NCBI RefSeq assembly: GCF_003667505.1 | Contig: NZ_RCVJ01000198.1 | Span: forward strand, 1-64,000 | DNA from: Micromonospora sp. BL4 | Lineage (GTDB): Bacteria; Actinomycetota; Actinomycetes; Mycobacteriales; Micromonosporaceae | Reading direction: 5' to 3' | DNA: 64,000 nucleotides | Shown here: positions 27,701 to 34,901 of the stretch, in pieces | Layout: every line of letters begins with the position of its first letter | How positions within the stretch are numbered: the first letter of the stretch is position 1 | Notes under the pieces: generated by a model | The model's database searches: none | The model's input: only the letters and a program-made list of their open reading frames with translations | What the model was told of the DNA's origin: nothing | Translations under genes and position numbers: made by a program

Positions 27701-27970
27701 GTTCTTCGCCGCTGCGGTCAGCGCGTCGTGGACGAACCGACCGCGAGCGGTCCAGTCGGTGATCTTCTTCGCCGGCCCGAGGTCGGCCTTGGTGTCGAAC
27801 GTGATCCAGAAGTCGGAAGCCGGCTCCGTGCGGAAGCGGTCCTTCAGGTTCGACGCGATCTTCTTGTCGGCGGCGCCGGGATCCGGCTCAGCGGCGGACG
27901 CCGGTGGTGGCTGGATCATGCTCAGGCCGACCGCCACGGCCAGCGAAGCCGCGAGGGCTTTGAGTCTCAT
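21782..27970 (-). CDS. Giant secreted S8 subtilase with carboxypeptidase-regulatory-like, propeller and twin malectin-like modules
   Basis: 2062 residues. A signal peptide ends at ASA (residue 26), followed by an I9-like propeptide to about 150. The S8 domain has Asp201 (NLDSGVQFDHP), His247 (NGHGTHTMGTMVG) and Ser422 (GTSMAAPHVAGAVAALWSYD). Next come two to three carboxypeptidase-regulatory-like beta domains (GTLTGVVTANGAPVPAAEV, HDISGRVVDDKKKPVPNADV). A module absent from simple subtilases follows, then a beta-propeller-like stretch (VGYDGDVWVHDYN, GLAYNPIQDVFYVGG). A malectin-like domain (VGVNAGGSKFTDGSGYTWS) precedes a Pro-rich EPEPQPEQPEPGP linker. Then the last unit is repeated, ending in a second malectin-like domain (KGVDVGGSGHVGADGFFWS). 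It is a cell-surface or secreted protease with carbohydrate- or protein-binding arms. Confidence 0.92.
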   Translation of the reverse strand: MRLKALAASLAVAVGLSMIQPPPASAAEPDPGAADKKIASNLKDRFRTEPASDFWITFDTKADLGPAKKITDWTARGRFVHDALTAAAKNSLASVSTELDRAGVKYTSYPIANTVLVKGGTEKLALNVASKVQVAEIYATPQVALVEPVDEKIPADQASRPAAPKAAAEDGTVSWGLDAIHAPQAWAMGATGAGITVSNLDSGVQFDHPALMHQYRGTKPDGTIDHNYNWMGTRGTCTGAPCDDNGHGTHTMGTMVGDDGTNHVGVAPDAQWIATNGCCDSTGVESLLRSGWWLLAPTDVQGNNPDPSRRPHVINNSWGQTVEHSFDDFFQAIDEAWTAAGIFSAWSSGNTTPYAACDTVSSPGSAESAYSVGAYDSSGTLASFSRKGEGEGGRIKPEISAPGVAVRSSYPGNSYTEMSGTSMAAPHVAGAVAALWSYDPTLIGQVEQTRRLLGESAVDADDTECGGTAEVNNKYGEGRLDLVRLLELAPRQGGTLTGVVTANGAPVPAAEVTISGPFSRSIGTDKDGRFTTNLPVGDYQLSTKVFGYLTATANVTISLGQDTSVKLPLTAAAKHDISGRVVDDKKKPVPNADVSVKDTPLKPVRTDANGAFTITGVPEGGYTLTVKPNACYSPTTVPLTVGAQNESREIPVGLVVDKGGYSCAVSDGEYLRGTDQVEFTSGVWATVKLPFPIALYNGSHDTLGVSLRGVISPDTSTGPGSGGAGVFPLYVQTPVEFAPGGGVFTAATKVNGEDAFVVEFRNAKLWAYPTRSEYTEPVNYSATLTRSGTVIFGYGDGIGTNDPVTAGAHATTGIQGWAGVDGIRFSDSAPVLHDGMIVSYDMPDFGYLDATVVDQNDGLPVAGAKVSFTNKNGLVETVTTNGTGIVHRQLPVGDYTMTVDTPNYTTAAYPFTLDKLYAKAKIDARLTTGVAGLKADGLDAVLGTDQKGVGTLTLTNTGSAALTYDLGEAARHPELDAAGATTRTAKGAASTIDLTAWKTGASGMKPSNADGKAATAKAAEAQAAGKVGVTSGGDVITRIAIPGTIQEKEPSGVGYDGDVWVHDYNARTNTAYTVTGKPTGKVFDASWNPGYRAFDMALDTKTGDMCQMEDSPASYIHCFDRETGKETRQIKGDWSTLQLTGLAYNPIQDVFYVGGRANGMIGTVAGTSHDNAGALLSFCAPPLPEVMGLAYNQTSDTIWYTDLTSNRATRLLQVDPDDCSLVNAWWFPGQKAGQGGGLETDSTGALWAADQVADDVVLVDVEDDLLTDLPWLSLSSTGGTLAPGQSTTVKVSISSKDAKPGVLGANIVVRSDSGRQSKTYVPVTLTTTKYQVGVNAGGSKFTDGSGYTWSGDQAAGKKAWGYEGKTKVTFTKAGIERTTDDALFQSQRTTPDKQLFYRFPDAPKGTYAIDLGFAEIENVAKGKRVFDVLVDGTLTEYAYDPAAAVGPNAADWRTAVVKHEGGPLTVELRGSKGLRAPTIAALRVTLDPRADTAEPEPQPEQPEPGPVPVAPAGRSYSMKVTDGLYRQGTEESGWHGDDVCGVLWFDSSFLFPFYDTAWDGVCVTTNGQLIFDQASAVGGNTELPSPYTFDAIYPLWDDLLVDDQAGIYFGTTEVDGLAAEVIEWRNATFYDDRTARVSFSVTLIADGRIQIGYADGVGGDNPLTKGSSATVGLESLTRNPASQYSFNQPILKAGLGLDYTLPAAGTIEGTVTDKNDGKPIAGAIVTLKGPSGERVITTDVKGRWKAQALVGENTVQVEVPNYVTASHPVTIAKKDQAEVVDTALTTGIATVTAGDLDWLLDKDQKATADVTVTNTGSAPLEVRLSEQERTSDGGHEAADLPWLTLTGAAATGTVTLAVGASTTVTATADNAAVEPGVLVGDVLVASNAGKGEAQLKPVRLATSAYWKGVDVGGSGHVGADGFFWSPDQQLGSRPWGYVGGKARSTKADIAGTKDDALLRTQRTGETFSYVFKNAPAGTYRIGLDFAEIEKVKVGKRAFDVLADGKVVLYDHDVQAKVGALTADLNTVTVEHAGGDLKIELRREKGEGDPILNALKVQQDPRL

Positions 27971-28217
27971 ATGGGTCCTTTGACCTACAGGGGTTGATAG
28001 GGGTCGTGGTTCTTGTGGTCGTCGGCACCGTCGGCACCGTCGGCGTCGGGGGCGTCGACGCGCGGCTCGCGGGACAGCTCGGGAGGTGGCGGGTGCTCGA
28101 TGGCGGCGTCGTCACGCGCGACAGGTCGCTCAGGCATGCATTGCCATAGGGCTATGGATCATGCAGTCATGCTCGGGGGGACGAGTGACCTTCGCTATCC
28201 AGCGGATACGTCAATAT
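27971..28217. other. Promoter region between the subtilase and the LAL regulator
   Basis: No gene is seen. A short GTCGGCACC-type tandem repeat lies near 28020-28045. Confidence 0.4.
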
Positions 28218-31172
28218 TCACGACGGCGTCTCGAGGGAGTCCTCTTCTGCGAACACTCCGGCCTCCACCGCCTTGACCGCGAGCGCGGTCCGGGAGGTCA
28301 CCTTCAACTTGCGCATCGCCGCACGCAGCTGTTGATCCACCGTGGCCGGCGACTTGGCCAGGATCCGGCTGATCTCCCGGTTCGTCTTGCCAGCGACAAC
28401 CAGTTGGACCACGTCGAGTTCGCGAGGTGAGAGCTGGTCGCCGTACCCTCGCCGGCCGCCGCGCCACAATCGCGGGACCTCGGCGCCGTGCTCGCGAAGC
28501 CGCTGTGCCACACGGTCCGCATCGCCGCGGGCTCCGAGCCTGAACAGTTGCTCGTACTGTGCGGCCAGCAGCTCTCGGCCCTGTTCGATCTGGCCGTGCG
28601 CGATGAGCGCCTCGGCTTGACGCTCGCGAGCGAGCATGGCGTCGTAGGGGCGCGGCAACGCGCTCCACGCGCGCGCCGCCCGGTCGTACGCCGTCGCCGC
28701 TCGGGCGTGGTCCCCGGCTGCGGCGAGCAGCAGGGCACGGCACACGGTGAGGGCGGCGCGCGGCGCAGGCGCCGTACGGCCACGCAGTCCTCTGGCGAAC
28801 TGGTCGCCCAGGCGTGTCGCGGTCTTCAGGTCGCCGGCGGCGAGGTGCGCCTCGATCCGGGCGGGGACGAGGTCCGTGGCCCAGACCCAGATGCCTTTTC
28901 TCCGTACGGTGTCCATCGGCTCGTTCGTGATCTGCAGCGCCCGGCCGCTGTTTCCGTCCGTCAGCCACAGTCTGGCCAGCGCAGCGGCGGCCTCCATCGT
29001 GTCGTCGGCTGCGCCGAGACGGGCAGACTCTTCGAGGACCAGCCGGAACTGCTCCTCCGCAGCCCGCCGCCGTCCGGCTGCGGCTGCCAGCCGGGCCGCG
29101 AGGCGAATGCTGCCGAGGTAGTGCGCCGGCCGGTCCCGGTCGACATCGGCGAGTGCCGCGCTTCGCTCCGCGAGACCCTCCCACCGGCCGGTGAGCCACG
29201 CCAGGTTGGCCTGTTCGAGGCGGACGTTGTGCTGCAGCCGGGATGCCTGCTCGGCCTCGGCAAGGCGCATGGTCACGGCGAGGTGTTTTTCCGCGTCGGC
29301 GTACCGGCCCCAGATCAGTGCGCCGGTGCCGACATTTGCGTGGATGCGGGCCACGTCGAGACGCTCCGCCGAGGTCGCGCCGTCGATGGGCAGGCCGGCG
29401 ACGACGTCCCAGGCCTCCTCTTCGCCGAGCATGAGCAACGCGGCGGCCCGGTTGCCGGCCAGGTTCAGCCGCTCGGCGGGAGAATCGAATCCGGCGGTGA
29501 GCTCAGCGGCGCGATCCAGCCAACGCCGATGGGTCGACGCCGGCCACGGTCCCGCATAGGCCCATCCGAGGTAGGTCATTGCCCGAGCCGCCTCGACCGG
29601 GTCATGGTCGAGGTTGGCCACCGCCTGCTCCAGCTCGCCGAGTGCGGCCTGCGCCTCACCCCCGGTGATCAGGAGCCGACCCAGGGGGTTGCGGATCTCG
29701 GCCTGCTGGCGGGCGGAGAGACCGGGGGTCTCCAGCACCGAGCGCAAGGTACGGATCACGCGGTGATAGACCTCGTCGACCCGTTCACGACGACCCAGTG
29801 CGGCAACTCCGGCGATGCGCGCGACTCGTGCCCGATCCGCTGGCGGCAGCACGGCCCACGACAACAGATCGACCAGCAGGTCGACCGCCTTGGTGTGGTC
29901 ACCCGAGGCCATCGCCAGCTCGGCACCCTGCTCGGCGTACCGCGCCCAGGCCTGCGTCTCGCCCGCCTCACGGAAGTGGTGGGCAAGGCGTGCGACAGGC
30001 GGCGGATCGATGTCCTCCAGGGCCCGGCCGGCCAGCAGGTGGAAGTGTCTGCGGTCGGTCAACGGGATCGCTTCGTAGACAGCCGTGGCGGCCAGCACAT
30101 GCCGGAAGCGCCACTGGCCGCGGTCGTCTCCGTCCAGGACGCCGGCGTTGGCCGCCTCCGCCACAGCGCCTCGACACGCAGCTGGGGACAGGCCGGCGGT
30201 CACCGCGATCGTGGCCTCCAATGACCGCTCAGCCAACGTGGCCGCGGCTCGCAAGACCTGCTGCGCCGTCGGCGACAGACGGCCCACCCGCTCCCGGGTG
30301 GAGTCGCGCACCGTCGGCGGCACCTGTAGCTCGCGCAGCTTCAGCCGGACCCACTGTCCGTCGCGGAAGACGAGGTCGGCGCGGTCGCACATGAGGCGAA
30401 CCGATTCCTCCAGCGCCAGAGGAACGCCACCGGTCCGCTCGTGCATGAACGTCGTGAACTCCTGCGAGATCGGGTTGCCGTCCAGCATCGAGGACACCAG
30501 CGCTGCCGTGTCGTTGGGTCGCATCGGCGCCAGGGCGATCCTCAGCTGGGTCACGCCAGCAGGCAACCGGGACGTCAGCCGCAGCAACAGCGATCCGACG
30601 TCCACCTCCTCCGGCCGATAGGAGATCACGAGGCTCGGCCCGTCCGAGTGCTGTCGGGAGGTGACGAACAGCAGGAACTCCAGGGTCACCTCGTCTGCCC
30701 AGTGCGCGTCCTCGAGCACGAGAACGTCGACACGCAGGGCCCGCAGCAGCTCGTCCAGGGCGCGGAACAGGCGATGCCGTGCCGCCTTCGCATCGTCCAA
30801 GGGCGGCAGTGCGGGCGGCAGGTCCGAGGACCATTCAGGGAACAGGGGCCGTAACGCACCCGCAAGCTCGGTGAGCCGCAATCGCGACGCCGGGCGGTCG
30901 ATCCCACGGAACGCGTCGACGATCGGCCCCAACGTCAGCGACTCGCGAAGCGGTGGGCACACCGAGACCAAGGCAGTGCGCTGGTCCGGCGCGGCCAACC
31001 ACTCTCGCAGCAGTCGGCTCTTCCCGATCCCCGCCTCGCCCTCTACCAGCACGATCGCCGGTGGCCGGGCCAGGGCACCCCGAAGCGCGGCCATCTCCCG
31101 ATCACGACCCACGAAATGCGGCGTAGAGACCGTCGGTGGAGTCCCGTCGTCCTCGGGCGAGGGGTCGAGCAT
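28218..31172 (-). CDS. LAL-type LuxR-family ATP-binding transcription regulator
   Basis: 984 residues starting at ATG 31172; the open frame extends further up to 31328 without good features. The N-terminal AAA/NTPase has HFVGRDREMAALRGAL followed by the P-loop VEGEAGIGKSRLLREW and the Walker B-like VLVLEDAHWADEVTLEFLL. A long helical-repeat middle (TPR-like) follows. The C-terminal LuxR helix-turn-helix is LSPRELDVVQLVVAGKTNRE with VDQQLRAAMRKLKVTSRTAL. These MalT-like regulators activate genes on binding an inducer. It lies upstream of, and on the same strand as, the giant subtilase (247 bases between them), so the subtilase is a likely target. Confidence 0.92.
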   Translation of the reverse strand: MLDPSPEDDGTPPTVSTPHFVGRDREMAALRGALARPPAIVLVEGEAGIGKSRLLREWLAAPDQRTALVSVCPPLRESLTLGPIVDAFRGIDRPASRLRLTELAGALRPLFPEWSSDLPPALPPLDDAKAARHRLFRALDELLRALRVDVLVLEDAHWADEVTLEFLLFVTSRQHSDGPSLVISYRPEEVDVGSLLLRLTSRLPAGVTQLRIALAPMRPNDTAALVSSMLDGNPISQEFTTFMHERTGGVPLALEESVRLMCDRADLVFRDGQWVRLKLRELQVPPTVRDSTRERVGRLSPTAQQVLRAAATLAERSLEATIAVTAGLSPAACRGAVAEAANAGVLDGDDRGQWRFRHVLAATAVYEAIPLTDRRHFHLLAGRALEDIDPPPVARLAHHFREAGETQAWARYAEQGAELAMASGDHTKAVDLLVDLLSWAVLPPADRARVARIAGVAALGRRERVDEVYHRVIRTLRSVLETPGLSARQQAEIRNPLGRLLITGGEAQAALGELEQAVANLDHDPVEAARAMTYLGWAYAGPWPASTHRRWLDRAAELTAGFDSPAERLNLAGNRAAALLMLGEEEAWDVVAGLPIDGATSAERLDVARIHANVGTGALIWGRYADAEKHLAVTMRLAEAEQASRLQHNVRLEQANLAWLTGRWEGLAERSAALADVDRDRPAHYLGSIRLAARLAAAAGRRRAAEEQFRLVLEESARLGAADDTMEAAAALARLWLTDGNSGRALQITNEPMDTVRRKGIWVWATDLVPARIEAHLAAGDLKTATRLGDQFARGLRGRTAPAPRAALTVCRALLLAAAGDHARAATAYDRAARAWSALPRPYDAMLARERQAEALIAHGQIEQGRELLAAQYEQLFRLGARGDADRVAQRLREHGAEVPRLWRGGRRGYGDQLSPRELDVVQLVVAGKTNREISRILAKSPATVDQQLRAAMRKLKVTSRTALAVKAVEAGVFAEEDSLETPS

Positions 31173-31441
31173 GCGTGATGATCTCGCTTTTCGACGCTCG
31201 GGCGCAACCACCCGCCCGCTACGCAAAGGTAACCACCCGTATGCCGACCGGGAGCGTGGGCGGCGCAGCGATCGGCCGGGGAGACCCGACCCCCGCGCCA
31301 CCATGGCAAGTGCGCGGATCGCGGCCACTGTAACGTCGTCCCCCGGGCGCGTGTCGCGCGGCTATGGCCACACCTTGTGGCGCCAGAACCTGCACGAAAT
31401 TCGGTGGTCGTGAGGCTGTTTGCGGTCTACCGTCGCCCGCT

Positions 31442-32335
31442 GTGCTCTCAATTGAACAGATAGTCGGACGGGCCCTGGATCGGATCGAGGCAGGGTATGT
31501 CTTTCCTGCGAAGGTCGTGGAAATCGGTGCCGCGATTCGGCGCCGTCTCGCAGCAGGCGAGTACGACGACCTGGACGGGCCGGTGCTCTGCGAGACGGTG
31601 ACCGCTCACCTTCAGGAGGTGTGCCCGGACAAGCATCTGCGGCTGCTGTGGTCGGACCAGCCGCAGTCGCTGGATCCAGCGGACGAAGACGGCGGGCGGG
31701 CCGCGTTCCTCGCGCTGCTCAGGGCGGAGAACCAGGGAATCCGCCGTGTCGAGCACCTGGAAGGGAACGTCGGGCTCGTCGACGTGCGGCGCATCGCGTA
31801 CGCCGATGAAGGCGCCGACGCGATCGGCGCGGCCATGCAACTGGTCGCCCTCAGCTCCGCCCTCATCCTGGACTTGCGCGCATGCGTCGGCGGCGCACCG
31901 GAGGGAGCCGCGATGTGGTGCAGCTACTTCTTCCGCGACGATCAGGTGCACCTCAACGACTTCTACGAGCGGTCCACCGGCGCCACCCGCCAGTTCTGGA
32001 CGACCGCGCACCTTCCCGCGCCGCGCTATGCCGACCGCCCGGTCTATGTGCTCACCGGCGCGATGACGTTCTCCGGGGGCGAGGACGTGGCGTACACCCT
32101 TCAGGCGCACGGGCGGGCCGTCGTCGTCGGTGAGACGACACGTGGTGGCGCGCATCCGACGGCCCGCCACGCGGTCACCGAACACGTCCTTGTGACCGTG
32201 CCGACCGCCCGGACCATCAACAGCGTTACCGGCACCAACTGGGAAGGCGTCGGAGTGGTCCCCGATGTACCCGTCCCGGCAGACCAGGCACTCGACAGGG
32301 CACTCAACGCCATCCGGGGCGCCCCGGGCGCATAG
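31442..32335 (+). CDS. S41-family (C-terminal processing/IRBP-like) protease, cytoplasmic
   Basis: 297 residues from GTG 31442. Residues 1-80 are a helical cap (IEQIVGRALDRIEAGYVFPA). The catalytic domain has ALILDLRACVGGAPEGAAMW and VYVLTGAMTFSGGEDVAYTL, where the Ser is the S41 nucleophile, and RAVVVGETTRGGAHPTARH, an oxyanion/Lys-type loop. There is no signal peptide or PDZ domain, so it resembles the small retinol-binding-protein-type S41 members. It is divergent from the LAL regulator with 269 bases between the starts. Confidence 0.85.
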   Translation: MLSIEQIVGRALDRIEAGYVFPAKVVEIGAAIRRRLAAGEYDDLDGPVLCETVTAHLQEVCPDKHLRLLWSDQPQSLDPADEDGGRAAFLALLRAENQGIRRVEHLEGNVGLVDVRRIAYADEGADAIGAAMQLVALSSALILDLRACVGGAPEGAAMWCSYFFRDDQVHLNDFYERSTGATRQFWTTAHLPAPRYADRPVYVLTGAMTFSGGEDVAYTLQAHGRAVVVGETTRGGAHPTARHAVTEHVLVTVPTARTINSVTGTNWEGVGVVPDVPVPADQALDRALNAIRGAPGA

Positions 32336-32413
32336 GCGCGGGGCTGCGTCCCGGCCGTTCGCTCGAACACGGGACTCGACGCATCGGCAGCTCGGCATGC
32401 CGGCCGGGATTGT

Positions 32414-33808
32414 TCAGGCGCCGGGGTTTCCCACGTCGGCGTGGAGTGCGTCGCGGAGGTTCGCGGCGGCGTCGGCCGGCCGGAGGTAGCCGGCGGCGAT
32501 GTTGCGGACGTCGGCGGTCACCACGCGGGCCACGTAGCCGGAGTGGGTCCGGTAGAGCTGGTCCAGGGTGGCCTCGTCAAACGGCTGGTAGGTGCCGAAC
32601 AGCCCGCAGAACGACTCGCCGGCGTTGTCGCCGGTGTTCAGTGCGGTCGGCACGGCCACCTGCGACAGCCGGATCCCGCCGCGGGCCAGGCCGTGTGCGT
32701 CGCGGGCCTTCGTGCCGTCGGGGTTGAACACCAGCGGCGGCGCGGTCGGCGGCGGGGTGCCCCGCTGCACCCAGCGCACCAGGTGGGCGTACGCGGCGGC
32801 GGTGACGTGGTGCATCGGCACGCGGCTGAACGGCGGTCGCGCACAGGTGTAGACCGGGGCGGCGCCCAGGTCGCGCTCCTGAATCGGCGCCCGGTAGACC
32901 TGGCCGTGCTGGCCGCTGTGTGCCGCGCCGGCCACCTCCCACCGGCGGAACCGGTCGGTGTCGGCCGGGCGGACGGGCGTGCGCACGTCGGTCTCGGACA
33001 GCACCTGGAACACCGGCTCGTGACCGACCCGGGTAGGCGCGGAGCCCACGATGAAGCCGTACCCCTCGAACACCGGCTGCACCTGGGGCAGGACCCGGTC
33101 GTAGTAGACAGTCATCCGGCCGGCCGACTGGGAGGCGCCGATGGCCAGCAGGGTGCGGGCACGCAGCCGGCCCAGCGGCGAGACACTCCGCGGGTCGGCG
33201 ACGGCCCTGCCGGCCTGGGCGAAGATGTCGTACGAGAGCTCGTCGCCGACGTACCGTCCCCCGCCGGTGACGTCGAGCCCGCCGTACCGGGTCGGGCTCC
33301 AGCCGCGCAGCTGGTCGACACCGACCCGCTGGGCGGAGACTCCGATCCAGGCGTCGCCGGCGCGGATCGTCGCCTCGGCGTTCCATAGCGCGTCCAGGTC
33401 GTACCCCGCCGTGACGTTCTGCCACTCCACCAGGGCGACGCCGCTGAACCGGCGCGGGTCAGCAGGCCGGCGCACGACCAGCCGGGTCTGGTACGCCACG
33501 TCGGTCGCGACCCGGTTGCCGGCGGTGTCCCAACCGTCGGCGACGCCGGAGAGATAGAACTCCTCCTCGACGTAGCCCTTGGCGGCCAGGTCGAACGGCG
33601 TCGAGAAGAAGGGGTAGGTGTCGGCCAGCCGCTTTGCGAGCGGGTCGCCCGGCACGGTGCCCGGGATCGGACCGTGGACCGCGGCGCGGGCGACCGGCTC
33701 CCGCTGCGGGGGTGCGGCAGCGCCCGCCGGTGCCGAGGCGAGTAGCGTGCCGACCAGGGTGGTGACCAGAGCGGCGGTGAGTGCGGCGGTACGCCGTGGA
33801 CGTGTCAT
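32414..33808 (-). CDS. Secreted alpha/beta-hydrolase-domain protein
   Basis: 464 residues starting at ATG 33808 (AAGGAG upstream). A signal peptide ends around PAGAAA. TLLAIGASQSAGRMTVYYD contains the nucleophile Ser in a G-x-S-x-S/G elbow. WEVAGAAHSGQHGQVY carries the likely catalytic His region. This is the actinobacterial family annotated only as alpha/beta hydrolase domain-containing protein. Specificity is unknown; it is presumably an extracellular esterase-type enzyme. A TetR gene lies just upstream on the same strand and may control it. Confidence 0.82.
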   Translation of the reverse strand: MTRPRRTAALTAALVTTLVGTLLASAPAGAAAPPQREPVARAAVHGPIPGTVPGDPLAKRLADTYPFFSTPFDLAAKGYVEEEFYLSGVADGWDTAGNRVATDVAYQTRLVVRRPADPRRFSGVALVEWQNVTAGYDLDALWNAEATIRAGDAWIGVSAQRVGVDQLRGWSPTRYGGLDVTGGGRYVGDELSYDIFAQAGRAVADPRSVSPLGRLRARTLLAIGASQSAGRMTVYYDRVLPQVQPVFEGYGFIVGSAPTRVGHEPVFQVLSETDVRTPVRPADTDRFRRWEVAGAAHSGQHGQVYRAPIQERDLGAAPVYTCARPPFSRVPMHHVTAAAYAHLVRWVQRGTPPPTAPPLVFNPDGTKARDAHGLARGGIRLSQVAVPTALNTGDNAGESFCGLFGTYQPFDEATLDQLYRTHSGYVARVVTADVRNIAAGYLRPADAAANLRDALHADVGNPGA

Positions 33809-33843
33809 GGCGAAGACTCCTTCACAACGACTTTCCTGGCCGT

Positions 33844-33855
33844 ACCATAAACGGT
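33844..33855. promoter_or_regulatory. Possible operator upstream of the alpha/beta-hydrolase
   Basis: ACCATAAACGGT is an imperfect palindrome, about 36 bases upstream of the hydrolase start. It may be a site for the adjacent TetR protein. This is weak, position-based inference. Confidence 0.25.
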
Positions 33856-33912
33856 CTTCAATGCCGCCGGAACTGGGCGGCGGAGAGCTGAGACGGCTGT
33901 CGCAGCCGCCGC

Positions 33913-34476
33913 TCAGCACGCTTCGAGCACCGCCCGGGCGGCCCGTTCCGCTGTGGCGGGATCGGCCCGCCGCCCGTGAATCAGCTCCGCGTACAGCAGG
34001 GACTCGACGATGCGCACGTACAGGAAGGCGGCGCCGTCGAGGTCAACCGGCGACCAGGCCTGGTCGCCGGCGGCGGCCAGGATGCCCTTCTGCGCATCGA
34101 CGACCCGGGCGTGTACGCCACCAGCCGGCGTGAACAGCACTCGCGCGGCCGTCGCCGGCTCGTCGCGCAGGAAGGCCCGGAACGGCCGAGCCCGGCGGAC
34201 CGCGACGGTGAACCGGCGGGTCGTCTCGAGCACTCCCTCGACGCCGGTGGCGGCGGTCTCGGCGCAGGCCTGGGCGAGCAGCCGCTCCGCGAGGCGCCAG
34301 AGCACGTCACCGAGCAGCCGGTCGCGGCTGTGCACCACCCGGTAGAGGGTGGCCCGGCTGACCGAGAGGCTGCCGGCGAGCGCGTCCATGTCGACAGTGG
34401 CGTTACGGAGAAAGAACACACACCCGCCCTGGACGACACGCTCCGCGCTGACCACCCGTCGCGACGGCACTGGCAT
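33913..34476 (-). CDS. TetR-family regulator, QsdR-like
   Basis: 187 residues from ATG 34476; GTG 34509 is an alternative that adds 11 residues. The HTH is MDALAGSLSVSRATLYRVVH with SRDRLLGDVLWRLAE, typical of TetR recognition helices. The C-terminal domain (LETTRRFTVAVRRARPFRAF, LYVRIVESLLYAELIHGR) resembles QsdR-type regulators. It lies immediately upstream of the secreted hydrolase on the same strand, 104 bases away, which suggests repression of that gene. Confidence 0.82.
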   Translation of the reverse strand: MPVPSRRVVSAERVVQGGCVFFLRNATVDMDALAGSLSVSRATLYRVVHSRDRLLGDVLWRLAERLLAQACAETAATGVEGVLETTRRFTVAVRRARPFRAFLRDEPATAARVLFTPAGGVHARVVDAQKGILAAAGDQAWSPVDLDGAAFLYVRIVESLLYAELIHGRRADPATAERAARAVLEAC

Positions 34477-34586
34477 TTCCCGACGATAACTCCGCCGTGA
34501 CGCCGCCACCCCGGACCGCGCTTCGGAGCGGCGGAGAAACTACAGGGGCTGGTTGTGGACGGACCGGGCGACGCCTTTTGTCTCGA

Positions 34587-34694
34587 CGGATCGTTGCGGC
34601 CCGCCTACCGGGTCAGATGATCCCCGAGCGGTTCGTCCTCGCCGACCTCATGCCCCTCACTAGACACGGAAAGATCGACACCGACACGCGTTTC
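34587..34694 (+). pseudogene. Relic of an NRPS adenylation-domain C-terminus (A10 motif)
   Basis: The plus strand encodes RIVAARLPGQMIPERFVLAD then LMPLTRHGKIDTDTRF. The pattern LP-xMIPxRFV-x-D-x-x-PLTxxGKID is the A9-A10 end of AMP-forming adenylation domains (LPEYMVP...LPLTPNGKVDR). No upstream adenylation core or downstream carrier domain is present, so it is a leftover fragment. An acyl-CoA ligase origin is also possible. Confidence 0.55.
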
Positions 34695-34901
34695 GTTCCC
34701 TTTCCCGTGGACGAGACAGCCGCCGTCACGCTGCTCCGATGCCGCCGGAGGTAAGGAGCCAACGGCATGCAGGCATTTACATCTATGTGCCGACCGATTA
34801 CGGTGATCGCAACTCGAGTACCCAGTGGGTTGCAACCCTCACAGAACGTAGCTGCCCCTGCCTACGCGCGGGCGAGCACCACGTGACACGGGAGATTTGC
34901 C
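34695..34901. other. Upstream region of the first M14 gene
   Basis: No gene seen. GGGAG near 34889-34894 serves the TTG start at 34902. Confidence 0.4.
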
